From contig NZ_CP175698.1 in the NCBI RefSeq assembly GCF_046097095.1, positions 372,001 through 436,000 of the forward strand: DNA of 64,000 nucleotides, read 5' to 3'. A program made the translations under genes and the position numbers. This DNA is from Natrinema sp046097095. GTDB lineage: Archaea > Halobacteriota > Halobacteria > Halobacteriales > Natrialbaceae. Positions 8,790 to 18,242 of the stretch are shown here, in pieces. Within the stretch, counting starts at the first letter, position 1; each line of letters opens with the position of its first letter. Under the pieces are notes generated by a model that did no database searches, was not told the origin of the DNA, and was given only the letters and a program-made list of their open reading frames with translations.

Positions 8790-10862
8790 ATGACCGGTGA
8801 CATCGAGACACTCGAGCAGCTCAGTACGGATTACAAGGAATCGATGCCCGCAGACCTGCGGGAGACCAAGTCCTTCGACTGGTACTTAGAGGAGGTGTAC
8901 GAGGACCCGAAGGTGGCCCGCAACGCCCACCAGCGCGTCGCGGACATGTTCGACTACTACGGCACCACCTACGACGAGACCGAGGGGATGGTCGAGTACC
9001 AACTCGCCAGCGAGGATCCCCTTGGCGACGGCGAGAACACCTTCTACGGGAAGGTGATCCACCAGTCGATCCACGAGTTCGTCAACAAGGTGAAGTCTGG
9101 TGCCAGGCGGCTCGGCCCCGAACGCCGGATCAAGCTCCTGCTCGGTCCCGTCGGCTCCGGGAAGTCCCACTTCGACAAGCAGGTTCGGCAGTACTTCGAG
9201 GACTACACGCTCCGCGACGACGGGCGGATGTACACCTTCCGCTGGATCAACCTCTGTGACGTCATCCAAGATCAGGACCCGGCCGACGACACCGTCCGAT
9301 CTCCGATGAACCAGGACCCGCTCGTCTTGTTGCCCTTAGAGCAGCGCCAGCGCGTGATCGACGATCTCAACGAGAACCTCGACGCACCCTACACGATCCA
9401 GAACGAGCAGTCGCTGGATCCCGAAAGCGAGTTCTACATGGACAGACTGCTGGCCTACTACGACGACGACCTCCAGCAGGTCTTAGAGAACCACGTCGAG
9501 ATCATCCGCTTTGTCGCCGACGAGAACAAGCGCCAGGGCCTCGAGACCTTCGAGCCGAAGGACAAGAAGAATCAGGACGAGACCGAACTGACCGGCGACG
9601 TCAACTACTCGAAGATCGCGATCTACGGCGAGAGCGACCCGCGTGCGTTCGACTATTCCGGAGCCTTCTGTAACGCGAACCGCGGCATCTTCTCCGGCGA
9701 AGAGCTGCTCAAACTCCAGCGCGAGTTCCTCTACGACTTCCTCCATGCGACCCAGGAGCAGACGATCAAGCCCAAGAACAACCCCCGGATCGACATCGAC
9801 CAGGTGATCGTGGGCCGCACCAACATGCCCGAGTACAAGGACAAGAAGGGCGACGAGAAGATGGAGGCCTTCAACGACCGCACCAAGCGGATCGACTTCC
9901 CGTACGTCCTCTCCTACGAGGACGAGGCCAGCATCTACGACAAGATGCTTTCCAACGCCGACGTCCCCGACATCAACGTCGAGCCCCACACCCTCGAGAT
10001 GGCGGGGCTGTTTGGCGTCCTCACGCGCATCGAAGAGCCCGACACCGAAACCGTCGGGCTGCTCTCGAAGGCCAAGGCGTACAACGGCGAGATCGACGAG
10101 GGCGACGACATCGACATCAAGAAACTCCGCGACGAGGCCGAGGCCAAAGCCGAGATCGGCGAGGGCATGATCGGCGTCTCGCCGCGCTTTATCGGCGACG
10201 AGATCGCCGAGGCCATTATGGACTCGAAACACCGACAGCGCGGCTTCCTCTCGCCGCTGACGGTGTTCAACTTCTTCGAGGAGAACTTAGAGCACCACGG
10301 CTCCATCCCGGAGGACAACTTCGAGAAGTACTACCGCTACCTCGAGACGGTCCGCGAGGAGTACAAAGAGCGGGCCATCGAGGACGTGCGCCACGCGCTG
10401 GCCTACGACATCGACGAGATCCAGCGCCAGGGCGAGAAGTACATGGACCACGTCATGGCCTACATCGACGACGATACCATCGAGGACGAACTCACCGGTC
10501 GCGAGCAAGAGCCCGACGAGACGTTCCTGCGCTCCGTCGAGGAGAAACTCGACATCCCCGAGGACCGCAAGGAGGACTTCCGCCAGGAGGTCTCGAACTG
10601 GGTCAGCCGTCGCGCCCGCGAGGGCGAGGCGTTCAACCCGCAGGACAACGAACGCCTGCGCCGCGCCTTAGAGCGCAAGCTCTGGGAAGACAAGAAACAC
10701 AACATCAACTTCTCGGCGCTGGTGTCTGCAAACGAGTTCGACGACGACGAGCGCTCCGCGTGGATCGACGCGCTGATCGAACAGGGCTACTCCGAGGGCG
10801 GCGCAAAGGAGGTGCTCGAGTTCGCCGGCGCCGAGGTGGCCAAAGCCGAGATGGAAGACTGA
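8790..10862 (+). CDS. prkA: PrkA-family serine protein kinase, first paralogue
   Basis: A 690-residue AAA+ type serine kinase of the PrkA/YeaG family. It opens with a helical PrkA N-terminus (ETKSFDWYLEEVYEDPKVARNA in shortened form), then the Walker A GPVGSGKS at about residues 119-126, Walker-B-like and sensor regions, and a helical C-terminal PrkA domain. In bacteria the family acts with YeaH and YcgB/SpoVR homologues in stress and starvation responses. The ATG at 8790 gives the family N-terminus and length; the frame is open back to 8574. It heads the operon prkA-prkA2-yeaH-spoVR, and the next gene starts 20 bases after its stop. Confidence 0.9.
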   Translation: MTGDIETLEQLSTDYKESMPADLRETKSFDWYLEEVYEDPKVARNAHQRVADMFDYYGTTYDETEGMVEYQLASEDPLGDGENTFYGKVIHQSIHEFVNKVKSGARRLGPERRIKLLLGPVGSGKSHFDKQVRQYFEDYTLRDDGRMYTFRWINLCDVIQDQDPADDTVRSPMNQDPLVLLPLEQRQRVIDDLNENLDAPYTIQNEQSLDPESEFYMDRLLAYYDDDLQQVLENHVEIIRFVADENKRQGLETFEPKDKKNQDETELTGDVNYSKIAIYGESDPRAFDYSGAFCNANRGIFSGEELLKLQREFLYDFLHATQEQTIKPKNNPRIDIDQVIVGRTNMPEYKDKKGDEKMEAFNDRTKRIDFPYVLSYEDEASIYDKMLSNADVPDINVEPHTLEMAGLFGVLTRIEEPDTETVGLLSKAKAYNGEIDEGDDIDIKKLRDEAEAKAEIGEGMIGVSPRFIGDEIAEAIMDSKHRQRGFLSPLTVFNFFEENLEHHGSIPEDNFEKYYRYLETVREEYKERAIEDVRHALAYDIDEIQRQGEKYMDHVMAYIDDDTIEDELTGREQEPDETFLRSVEEKLDIPEDRKEDFRQEVSNWVSRRAREGEAFNPQDNERLRRALERKLWEDKKHNINFSALVSANEFDDDERSAWIDALIEQGYSEGGAKEVLEFAGAEVAKAEMED

Positions 10863-10863
10863 C

Positions 10864-10881
10864 ATGAGCGAGGTCGACTAA
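10864..10881 (+). other. Five-codon mini-ORF between the two prkA genes
   Basis: ATGAGCGAGGTCGACTAA encodes MSEVD and a stop. It lies between the first prkA stop (10860-10862) and the second prkA ATG (10883). It contains GAGGT, which may serve as the ribosome-binding site for the second gene. It could also be a relic of an older start. Confidence 0.3.
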
Positions 10882-10882
10882 T

Positions 10883-13168
10883 ATGACCGGCGACGACTAC
10901 GTCACCGAGGCCGATCGGGCGCTCGAGGAGACCTACGAGGAGCCGATGGACCTCGCCGCCTACGTCGATCGGATCTTCGAGAACCCGACCGTCGCCTCCC
11001 ACGCCTCGAAGTACCTGCTCGAGGCGATCGAGGCTGCCGGCACCCGCACGGTGGTCGAGGAAGGCGAGGAGAAGGAGCGCTATCGCTTCTTCGACGACCC
11101 GCACAACGACGGCGAGCACGCCATCCTCGGCAACACCGAGGTGTTAAACGGGTTCGTCGACGACCTGCGATCGATCGCCGCGGGTCGGGCGAAAGACGAG
11201 AAGATCATCTGGTTCGAGGGACCGACCGCGACGGGCAAATCGGAACTCAAGCGCTGTCTGGTCAACGGGCTACGAGAGTACTCCAAGACGCCCGAAGGCC
11301 GCCGGTACACCGTCGAGTGGAACATTACGACGGCCGACGCCAGCGATCGCGGGCTGAGCTACGGCGGCGACGCCACGGCAGGCGACGACCAGAACTGGTA
11401 CGAGAGCCCCGTGCAGGCCCACCCGCTGTCGGTGTTCCCCGAGGACGTCCGCGAGGACCTGCTCGCGGAGCTCAACGACGGACTCGACGATCACGTCCCC
11501 GTCCGGGTCGACGCAGCGCTCGACCCGTTCTCCCGGGAGGCCTACGACTTCCTGGAGGAACGCTACCGTCGGGAGGGCGAGGACGCGCTATTCTCGGCGA
11601 TCACCGACGAGACCCACCTCCGCGTGAAGAACTACGTCGTCGACGTCGGCCAGGGCGTGGGCGTCCTCCACTCGGAGGACGACGGCCCGCCGAAGGAGCG
11701 CCTCGTCGGCTCGTGGATGCACGGCATGCTCCAGGAACTCGATTCCCGCGGGCGGAAGAACCCGCAGGCGTTTAGCTACGACGGCGTCCTCTCGCAGGGC
11801 AACGGTGTCCTCACGATCGTCGAGGATGCGGCCCAGCACGCCGACCTCCTCCAGAAGCTGCTGAACGTCCCCGACGAGCAGTCGGTGAAGCTGGACAAGG
11901 GAATCGGGATGGACGTCGACAGCCAGCTGCTGATCATCTCGAACCCCGACCTCGAGGCTCAGCTCAATCAGCACTCCGATCGCAACGGAATGGACCCGCT
12001 GAAAGCGCTGAAGCGCCGGCTCGACAAGCACCGCTTTGGCTACCTGACGAACCTGAGCCTCGAGACGGAGCTCATCCGGCGTGAACTGACCAACGAGACG
12101 GCGGTCTGGGAGGCCACGACCTACGACGAACTCGCCGAGCGGATCCGCGCACCGGTGACGGTGACGGTCAAAGACCGCGACGGCGAGACACGGGTCCAGG
12201 AGTTTGCGCCCCACGCGATCGAGGCCGCTGCGCTGTACGCGGTCGTGACGCGGTTAGACGAGGAGCACCTCCCGAACGGGCTCGACCTCGTGGACAAGGC
12301 GCTGATCTACGATCAGGGCTACCTCCAAGAGGGCGACACCCGCCGCGAAAAAGAGGAGTTCGACTTCGACGGCGACAGCAACGACGGCGACCACGGCGTC
12401 CCGGTGACGTACACGCGGGATACGCTCGCCGAACTGCTCCAGACCGATCGGGACCGCCACCACGCCGAGCTGGCGGTCGAGGACGTGGTCATGCCCCGCG
12501 ACGTGTTGAACGCGATGGTCGAAGGGCTAGCCGACGCGCCGGTGTTTTCGACGGGCGAGCGCTCTGAGTTCGAGAATCGCGTCGTCCCCGTGAAGAACTA
12601 CATCTACGACCAGCAGGAGTCAGACGTCATCGAGGCTATCATGCACGACAAGCGCGTCGACGAGGAGACCGTCGCCGAATACGTCGAGCACGTCTACGCC
12701 TGGGAGACCGACGAACCGCTGTATAACGACCGCGGCGAGCGCGTCGAGCCCGACCCGCTGAAGATGAAGCTGTTCGAGGTCGAACACCTCGGCCGGTTCT
12801 CCGAGGGTGAGTACGAGGGGAACCTTCCCCGCGAGAGCGTCCGAAACTTCCGGCGCGAGAAGGTGATCACGTCGCTGAACCGCCACGCGTGGGAGCACCG
12901 CAACGAGGACTTCTCGGTCGAAGACGTCGACCTCACCGCGATCCCCGTGATCAAGTCGGTACTCGAGAGCCACGACTGGGACGACGTCGAGCGGACCTTC
13001 GAGGACTTCGACCCACGGCAGTGGGACGACCCGCCGAGCGGGACCGAGACGGCCGCGGTCAAAGACGACACCATCGAAACGATGGTGAACCTCTTCGGCT
13101 ACACCGAGGCGTCGGCCGAGCTAACCAGCAGACACGTCATGGGACAGGTGAGCTACAGATGGGACTGA
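10883..13168 (+). CDS. PrkA-family kinase-like protein, second paralogue
   Basis: A 761-residue paralogue of the upstream PrkA. It has the same N-terminal layout (YVDRIFENPTVASHASKYL), the Walker A GPTATGKS at about residues 113-120, and a long C-terminal helical domain. It differs from the first copy in having an extra middle segment and a different P-loop, so the two look like old paralogues with separate jobs, not a recent duplication. The stop overlaps the YeaH start by 10 bases, which implies translational coupling. Haloarchaea commonly carry the pair; whether both are active kinases is unproven. Confidence 0.88.
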   Translation: MTGDDYVTEADRALEETYEEPMDLAAYVDRIFENPTVASHASKYLLEAIEAAGTRTVVEEGEEKERYRFFDDPHNDGEHAILGNTEVLNGFVDDLRSIAAGRAKDEKIIWFEGPTATGKSELKRCLVNGLREYSKTPEGRRYTVEWNITTADASDRGLSYGGDATAGDDQNWYESPVQAHPLSVFPEDVREDLLAELNDGLDDHVPVRVDAALDPFSREAYDFLEERYRREGEDALFSAITDETHLRVKNYVVDVGQGVGVLHSEDDGPPKERLVGSWMHGMLQELDSRGRKNPQAFSYDGVLSQGNGVLTIVEDAAQHADLLQKLLNVPDEQSVKLDKGIGMDVDSQLLIISNPDLEAQLNQHSDRNGMDPLKALKRRLDKHRFGYLTNLSLETELIRRELTNETAVWEATTYDELAERIRAPVTVTVKDRDGETRVQEFAPHAIEAAALYAVVTRLDEEHLPNGLDLVDKALIYDQGYLQEGDTRREKEEFDFDGDSNDGDHGVPVTYTRDTLAELLQTDRDRHHAELAVEDVVMPRDVLNAMVEGLADAPVFSTGERSEFENRVVPVKNYIYDQQESDVIEAIMHDKRVDEETVAEYVEHVYAWETDEPLYNDRGERVEPDPLKMKLFEVEHLGRFSEGEYEGNLPRESVRNFRREKVITSLNRHAWEHRNEDFSVEDVDLTAIPVIKSVLESHDWDDVERTFEDFDPRQWDDPPSGTETAAVKDDTIETMVNLFGYTEASAELTSRHVMGQVSYRWD

Positions 13169-14487
13169 GAGACGACCTCGAGCGATTCCGCGAAGTCGGC
13201 GAGGAACGCCGCGAAGACCTCGCGGACTTCATCCAGTACGGCGACCTCGGCCAGAGCCGGCCGGGCGAGATCAACATCCCCGTCAAGATCGTCTCGCTGC
13301 CGGAGTTCGAGTACGACCAGCGTGACCAAGGCGGGGTCGGCCAGGGCGAAGACGGGACGCCCGACGCCGGCCAGCCGGTCGGGCAGCCACAGCCCCAGCC
13401 GGGCGACGACGACGGCGAGGACGGCGAGCCCGGCGAGGAGGGCGGCGAACACGAGTACTACGAGATGGACCCCGAGGAGTTCGCCGAGGAACTCGACGAG
13501 GAACTCGGGCTCGATCTCGATCCGAAGGGCAAGAAGGTCGTCGAGGAGAAGGAAGGGCCCTTTACCGACCTCACGCGGACCGGCCCGAACAGCACGCTCG
13601 ACTTCGAGCGGATGTTCAAGGAGGGGTTAAAGCGCAAACTCGCGATGGACTTCGACGAGAAGTTCCTCCGCGAGCTGTGCAAAGTCGAGGGGATCGAACC
13701 GCGCGACGTCTTCGAGTGGGCCCGCGGCGAGAACCTCCCAGTGTCGATGGCCTGGATCGAAGAAGCGTACGCGGACGTCCCGGACGAAGAACGGGGCAAA
13801 TGGGCCTCGATCGAGGAGGTCGAGAACAACGTCGAGCGTGAAGACGTACAACAGAAGATCCGCCGCGAGGGGATCGACCACGTCCCCTTCCGCCGAGAAG
13901 ACGAGCGCTACCGCCACCCCGAGATCATCGAGGAAAAAGAGAAGAACGTCGTGGTCGTCAACATCCGCGACGTCTCCGGCTCGATGCGCGAGAAGAAGCG
14001 CGAACTCGTCGAGCGCACGTTCACCCCGCTGGACTGGTACCTGCAGGGCAAGTACGACAACGCCGAGTTCGTCTACATCGCCCACGACGCCGACGCCTGG
14101 GAGGTCGAGCGCGACGAGTTCTTCGGCATCCGCAGCGGCGGCGGTACCAAGATCTCGAGCGCGTACGAACTCGCCGCCCAGCTGTTAGAGGAGTACCCGT
14201 GGAGCGACTGGAACCGCTACGTCTTCGCCGCGGGCGACTCCGAGAACTCGAGCAACGACACCGGCGAGCGCGTGATCCCGCTGATGGAGACGATCCCGGC
14301 AAACCTCCACGCCTACGTGGAGACCCAGCCCAGCGGCAACGCGATCAACGCGACCCACGCCGAGGAACTCGAGCGCCACTTCGGCACCGATGCCGACGAT
14401 GTCGCGGTCGCGTACGTCAACGGCGAGTCGGACGTGACCGACGCGATCTACGACATCCTCTCGACGGAGAGTGAGCAAGATGAGTAA
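13159..14487 (+). CDS. YeaH/YhbH family protein (DUF444, UPF0229)
   Basis: A 442-residue protein, close to the 427 of E. coli YeaH. The N-terminal third has a linker rich in Gly, Gln and Glu (about residues 50-110). The C-terminal half is a von Willebrand A-like domain with the MIDAS motif RDVSGSM (Asp271, Ser273, Ser275) and GGGTKISSAYELA. YeaH partners the PrkA kinase and SpoVR; its role is probably as an adaptor or substrate. The ATG at 13159 lies inside the end of the second prkA gene. The frame is open upstream to 12889, but that part overlaps prkA coding sequence. Confidence 0.9.
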   Translation: MGLRDDLERFREVGEERREDLADFIQYGDLGQSRPGEINIPVKIVSLPEFEYDQRDQGGVGQGEDGTPDAGQPVGQPQPQPGDDDGEDGEPGEEGGEHEYYEMDPEEFAEELDEELGLDLDPKGKKVVEEKEGPFTDLTRTGPNSTLDFERMFKEGLKRKLAMDFDEKFLRELCKVEGIEPRDVFEWARGENLPVSMAWIEEAYADVPDEERGKWASIEEVENNVEREDVQQKIRREGIDHVPFRREDERYRHPEIIEEKEKNVVVVNIRDVSGSMREKKRELVERTFTPLDWYLQGKYDNAEFVYIAHDADAWEVERDEFFGIRSGGGTKISSAYELAAQLLEEYPWSDWNRYVFAAGDSENSSNDTGERVIPLMETIPANLHAYVETQPSGNAINATHAEELERHFGTDADDVAVAYVNGESDVTDAIYDILSTESEQDE

Positions 14488-14579
14488 CGAAGCGAACGGC
14501 GTTCGCTTCGGTCCTCACGCTCGCGCGAGGACCGATGCACGCAAAGCGCGCATCGAACCCACGAAAACCGGTGGTTTTC
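14488..14579. repeat. Three consecutive hairpins between yeaH and spoVR
   Basis: Stem 1 is CGAAGCGAAC (14488-14497) with GTTCGCTTCG (14501-14510), perfect, with a GGC loop, and starts on the base after the yeaH stop. Stem 2 is CGGTCCTC (14509-14516) with GAGGACCG (14527-14534), sharing two bases with stem 1. Stem 3 is GAAAACC (14563-14569) with GGTTTTC (14573-14579), ending directly before the spoVR ATG. This looks like a haloarchaeal intergenic palindromic element that could trim or attenuate the operon mRNA and block spoVR translation. Confidence 0.7.
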
Positions 14580-16610
14580 ATGAGTAAACGCAACTCCAAC
14601 GCGGACCGCTTCCGCAAACAGGCGATCGCCAGCGACCTCGAGGAACCGGTCGACGAGGCTCGGAACCTCGCCGAGACGCTCGGTCTCGAGCCCTACCCGG
14701 TGAAGTACTGGATCATCGACTACGACGAGATGAACGAACTCATCGCCTACGGTGGGTTCCAGAGTCGCTATCCCCACTGGCGGTGGGGGATGCAGTACGA
14801 CAAACAGCAAAAGCAGGGCCAGTACGGCGGCGGAAAGGCCTTCGAGATCGTCAACAACGACAATCCGGCCCACGCCTTCTTACAGGAGTCGAACACGGTC
14901 GCCGACCAGAAGGCAGTCATCACCCACGTCGAGGCTCACTCCGATTTCTTCGCGAACAACGAGTGGTTCGGCATGTTCACCCGCGGGCAGGCCGACGAGG
15001 GGCAAGTCAACGCCGCGGCCATGTTAGAGCGCCACGCGCGGGCGATCGACGAGTACATGTCCGACCCCGAGATCGATCGCGCCGAGGTCGAGAAGTGGAT
15101 CGACCACTGCCTCTCGCTTGAGGACAACATCGATCAGCATCAGGTGTTCAGCCGCCGCCTCGACGTCGACGGGCCGGCCGGCGAAGCGATCGACGAGGAC
15201 CTCGCCGAGAAACTCGACGACCTCGACCTCTCCGAGGAGGTCAAAGGCGAGGTCTTCAACGAGGAGTGGGTCGAGAAACTCGAGGGCGAAGACATCGCGG
15301 CGAACTTCCCCGAGGAGCCCCAGAAAGACGTGCTGGCGTTCGTCCGCGAACACGGCAAGCAGTACGACGAGGACGCTGGCCGCGGCGTCGAGATGGAGGA
15401 GTGGCAACGCGACATCCTCGATATGATGCGCGCGGAAGCCTACTACTTCGCCGCCCAGAAGATGACGAAGGTGATGAACGAGGGATGGGCCGCCTACTGG
15501 GAGTCGACGATGATGACCGACGAGAGCTTCGCCGGTGACGACGAGTTCCTGAACTACGCCGACCACATGGCGAAGGTACTGGCCTCCGGCGGACTCAACC
15601 CCTACAGCCTCGGGATGGAACTCTGGGAGTACGTCGAGAACACGACCAACCGCCGGGAGGTCCTCGAGCACCTGCTTCGCGTCGAGGGCGTCTCCTGGCG
15701 CAACTTCACTGACGTCGTCGACGTCGACGAGGTCCTCGAGACGCTCGAGCCGCCGACGGCGATCGAGACGATCACGCCCGAGACGCTCGACGCGCTCGAA
15801 GACGTGCCCGACGAATGGGTCGACCGCGACGCGCTCGAGCGGGCTCGCGACGGCGAGCCCGACGTGTCGAAATACCCCTGGAAGGTACTGACTTACGAGG
15901 GGCTGGCCCGCCGGCACTACTCGCTGGTCAAGCGCCAGCACCGCGGGTTCCTCTCGCGGGTCAACCAGAACGAACTCGAGCGGATCGGCCGGTATCTGTT
16001 CGACGACGCGCGGTACTCGTCGGTCGAAGAGGCGCTCGCGGACGTCGACTTTGCGGCCGGCTGGGACCGAATGTTCGACGTTCGGGAGAGTCACAACGAC
16101 GTGACGTTCTTGGACGAGTTTCTGACTCAGGAGTTCATCACGGAGAACAATTACTTCACCTACGAGCACTCGCAGGCGACTGGCCAGTTCCACGTCGCCA
16201 GCGACGCCGCAGCGGACGTCAAGAAGAAGCTTCTCCTGCAGTTTACCAACTTTGGGAAGCCGACGATCGCGGTCTACGACGGCAACTACAACAACGCCAA
16301 CGAGTTGCTGCTTGGTCACCAGTACAACGGCGTTATGCTCGATCTCGGACAGGCCAAGGAGACGCTCAAACGCGTCTTCGAGCTGTGGGGCCGACCGGTG
16401 AACCTGCTGACGATCGTCAAGGAGGTCGACGAGCACGACATCGAGGTTGCGAAACGGCGCAACCGCGAGCCCGAACCCGAAGAGCGGGGCAAACTCATCC
16501 GGTACGACGGCGAGACGGTGACGATCGAGGACGTGCCGTGGGAGGAAGTCGACCATCTCGCGGCTGACGACGTGGATTACGACACCAAGCCCGACGAGTG
16601 GCTTGCGTAG
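14580..16610 (+). CDS. SpoVR family protein
   Basis: A 676-residue homologue of SpoVR/YcgB. The conserved N-terminal block runs from LGLEPYPVKYWIIDYDEMN through GGFQSRYPHWRWGMQYD to the NDNPAHAFL and THVEAHSDFFANN segments, which hold invariant His and Asp residues. SpoVR acts in spore-cortex formation in Bacillus; in non-sporulating organisms it accompanies the PrkA/YeaH pair under stress. The ATG at 14580 follows the third hairpin; the ATG at 14535 would only add palindrome-encoded residues. It is the last gene of the operon. Confidence 0.92.
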   Translation: MSKRNSNADRFRKQAIASDLEEPVDEARNLAETLGLEPYPVKYWIIDYDEMNELIAYGGFQSRYPHWRWGMQYDKQQKQGQYGGGKAFEIVNNDNPAHAFLQESNTVADQKAVITHVEAHSDFFANNEWFGMFTRGQADEGQVNAAAMLERHARAIDEYMSDPEIDRAEVEKWIDHCLSLEDNIDQHQVFSRRLDVDGPAGEAIDEDLAEKLDDLDLSEEVKGEVFNEEWVEKLEGEDIAANFPEEPQKDVLAFVREHGKQYDEDAGRGVEMEEWQRDILDMMRAEAYYFAAQKMTKVMNEGWAAYWESTMMTDESFAGDDEFLNYADHMAKVLASGGLNPYSLGMELWEYVENTTNRREVLEHLLRVEGVSWRNFTDVVDVDEVLETLEPPTAIETITPETLDALEDVPDEWVDRDALERARDGEPDVSKYPWKVLTYEGLARRHYSLVKRQHRGFLSRVNQNELERIGRYLFDDARYSSVEEALADVDFAAGWDRMFDVRESHNDVTFLDEFLTQEFITENNYFTYEHSQATGQFHVASDAAADVKKKLLLQFTNFGKPTIAVYDGNYNNANELLLGHQYNGVMLDLGQAKETLKRVFELWGRPVNLLTIVKEVDEHDIEVAKRRNREPEPEERGKLIRYDGETVTIEDVPWEEVDHLAADDVDYDTKPDEWLA

Positions 16611-16695
16611 GGCGAGCCCCTCTCCGCCGGCCGCCGAGCGATAGGTCGACGCCAACGGAGGGTGTTGGCCAGAACGCTTTTGCCGTCAATCTCCG

Positions 16696-17748
16696 ATGCA
16701 GGACACGATGGATGGGGAGAGGGGAGAGGCCGTCGAGCGCCGGCGTCGGGGGGCGACCGGGTTCGATCTGCCGTCGGTCCTCGCACAACTCGACAGTACT
16801 GCACCGTCGGACCAACGCGGCGCGGTCCGTCAGATTCGAACCGTGATTGACGAACAGGACCGACCGGCAGCGTGCGTGCCGACCGTCCCGAAACTCCGCG
16901 CGCTGCTCGAGCGACCCGACCTCGACTTTCGGGAGCCGGTCGCCGCCTGCCTCGCCGATCTCGCGGACGAAGCGCCAAACGACGTGGCACCGTCGGTCGA
17001 CGCGATCGTGGCCGTCGCGACGGAGCGCGCCGAACGGCCGGTGACGCGGGAACTCCTTCGCTGTCTCGCCGCCGTCGCGACCGAGCGGCCGGACGCCGTC
17101 GCCGATCACACCGCAGCGATCGCCGACGTACTGGCACAGCGCCGCGGCTACGACCGGTGGGGACTGCGGACGCTGGCTCGCGTTTCGCAGGCGCATCCGG
17201 CCGCCATCGAGCCGACGGTACCGGTCTTGACCGACGCGCTGGCGGCGAATCCGGTCGATAACGGCAGGCCGGCGCTCCGGGCGCTCGGCCGACTGGCGCG
17301 ATCGGACGCGGACATGTCCTCGCTCGAGTTTGTCGATTACGCGGCCGAACTCGTCGCTCACGACGACGACGCCCTGCGCTACGACGCGCTGGGCTGTCTC
17401 AGCAATGTCGCCGACCGCGCTCCCGACGCGGTCGCGTCGATCTGTAGCGACCTCGAGGCAGCGCTTTCCTGCGACGATCCGGATACCCGTGCTATCACCG
17501 CGATCACGATCGCCCGCGTCGCCGCCGCACGCCGCGCCGCGGTCGACCCCGTTCGAGCGGCGCTGGTCGAGTTACTTGCGGACGACCACGCGCACGTCCG
17601 CGCGAACGCCTGTGCCGCGCTCGGTAACGGGCACGTGGACGCGGCGGCGGCCCGACTTGCGGCCCTCTCGAGCGGAGATTCGGCTCTGACCGTCCGCGAC
17701 CGCGCTGATCGGGCGCTTGAGCAACTTTCGTATCCGGCGCACTCGTAA
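16696..17748 (+). CDS. HEAT-repeat protein
   Basis: A 350-residue all-helical protein of about eight HEAT-like units, with recurring segments such as LRALGRLARSDAD, LGCLSNVADRAPDAVAS and ARVAAARRAAVDPVRAAL. Such scaffolds mediate protein-protein contacts; no catalytic motif is visible. An ATG at 16708 is an alternative start and fits better with a weak TTTTGCC element near 16680. The YjbQ gene begins 9 bases after the stop, so the two probably form an operon. Confidence 0.75.
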   Translation: MQDTMDGERGEAVERRRRGATGFDLPSVLAQLDSTAPSDQRGAVRQIRTVIDEQDRPAACVPTVPKLRALLERPDLDFREPVAACLADLADEAPNDVAPSVDAIVAVATERAERPVTRELLRCLAAVATERPDAVADHTAAIADVLAQRRGYDRWGLRTLARVSQAHPAAIEPTVPVLTDALAANPVDNGRPALRALGRLARSDADMSSLEFVDYAAELVAHDDDALRYDALGCLSNVADRAPDAVASICSDLEAALSCDDPDTRAITAITIARVAAARRAAVDPVRAALVELLADDHAHVRANACAALGNGHVDAAAARLAALSSGDSALTVRDRADRALEQLSYPAHS

Positions 17749-17756
17749 GTCACGCC

Positions 17757-18146
17757 ATGACGTTTACCGTCGAAACCGAGTCACGACTGACGACCGTCGA
17801 CGTGACCGATCGCGTCGCCGCGGCCGTTCCCGACGACCGCGAGTCAGGTACCTGTACGGCGTTCGTCGAGCACACGACGGCCGGGCTGGTCGTTCAGGAG
17901 AACGAACCGAGATTGCGCGGCGACCTCGAGTCGTTCCTCCGCGATCGCGTCCCCGACGAGGGGCACGCACACGACGATCTGGACGGAAACGCCGATTCGC
18001 ACCTGCGGGCGACCCTCGTCGGCCCGGATGTGACGATCCCGATCGAAGACGGGAACCTGGCGTTGGGGACGTGGCAATCGGTGCTGCTCGTCGAGTGCGA
18101 CGGGCCGCGAACGCGGACGGTTTCCGTGACGACCGTCGGTGACTGA
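17757..18146 (+). CDS. YjbQ family protein (UPF0047, secondary thiamine-phosphate synthase type)
   Basis: A 129-residue single-domain protein with the family signature CTAFVEHTTAGLVVQENEP (two His/Glu clusters) and HLRATLVGPDVTIPIEDGNL followed by LGTWQSVLLVECDGPR. Members show weak thiamine-phosphate synthase activity, but the true role is unsettled. The length is typical. It sits 9 bases after the HEAT-repeat gene. Confidence 0.88.
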   Translation: MTFTVETESRLTTVDVTDRVAAAVPDDRESGTCTAFVEHTTAGLVVQENEPRLRGDLESFLRDRVPDEGHAHDDLDGNADSHLRATLVGPDVTIPIEDGNLALGTWQSVLLVECDGPRTRTVSVTTVGD

Positions 18147-18242
18147 CCCTTGGCCGTGCGTTCCAAATCGTATAGTGAATATGCTTAACCGCCCTCTCTG
18201 GGAATCCGAGAATGACGACCATATCTCCGTCGTGATAGACAG

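Noticed and set aside
15024..16655. 543-codon open frame antisense to spoVR
   Set aside because: Shadow of the spoVR coding frame; no recognisable domain and no promoter or start context.
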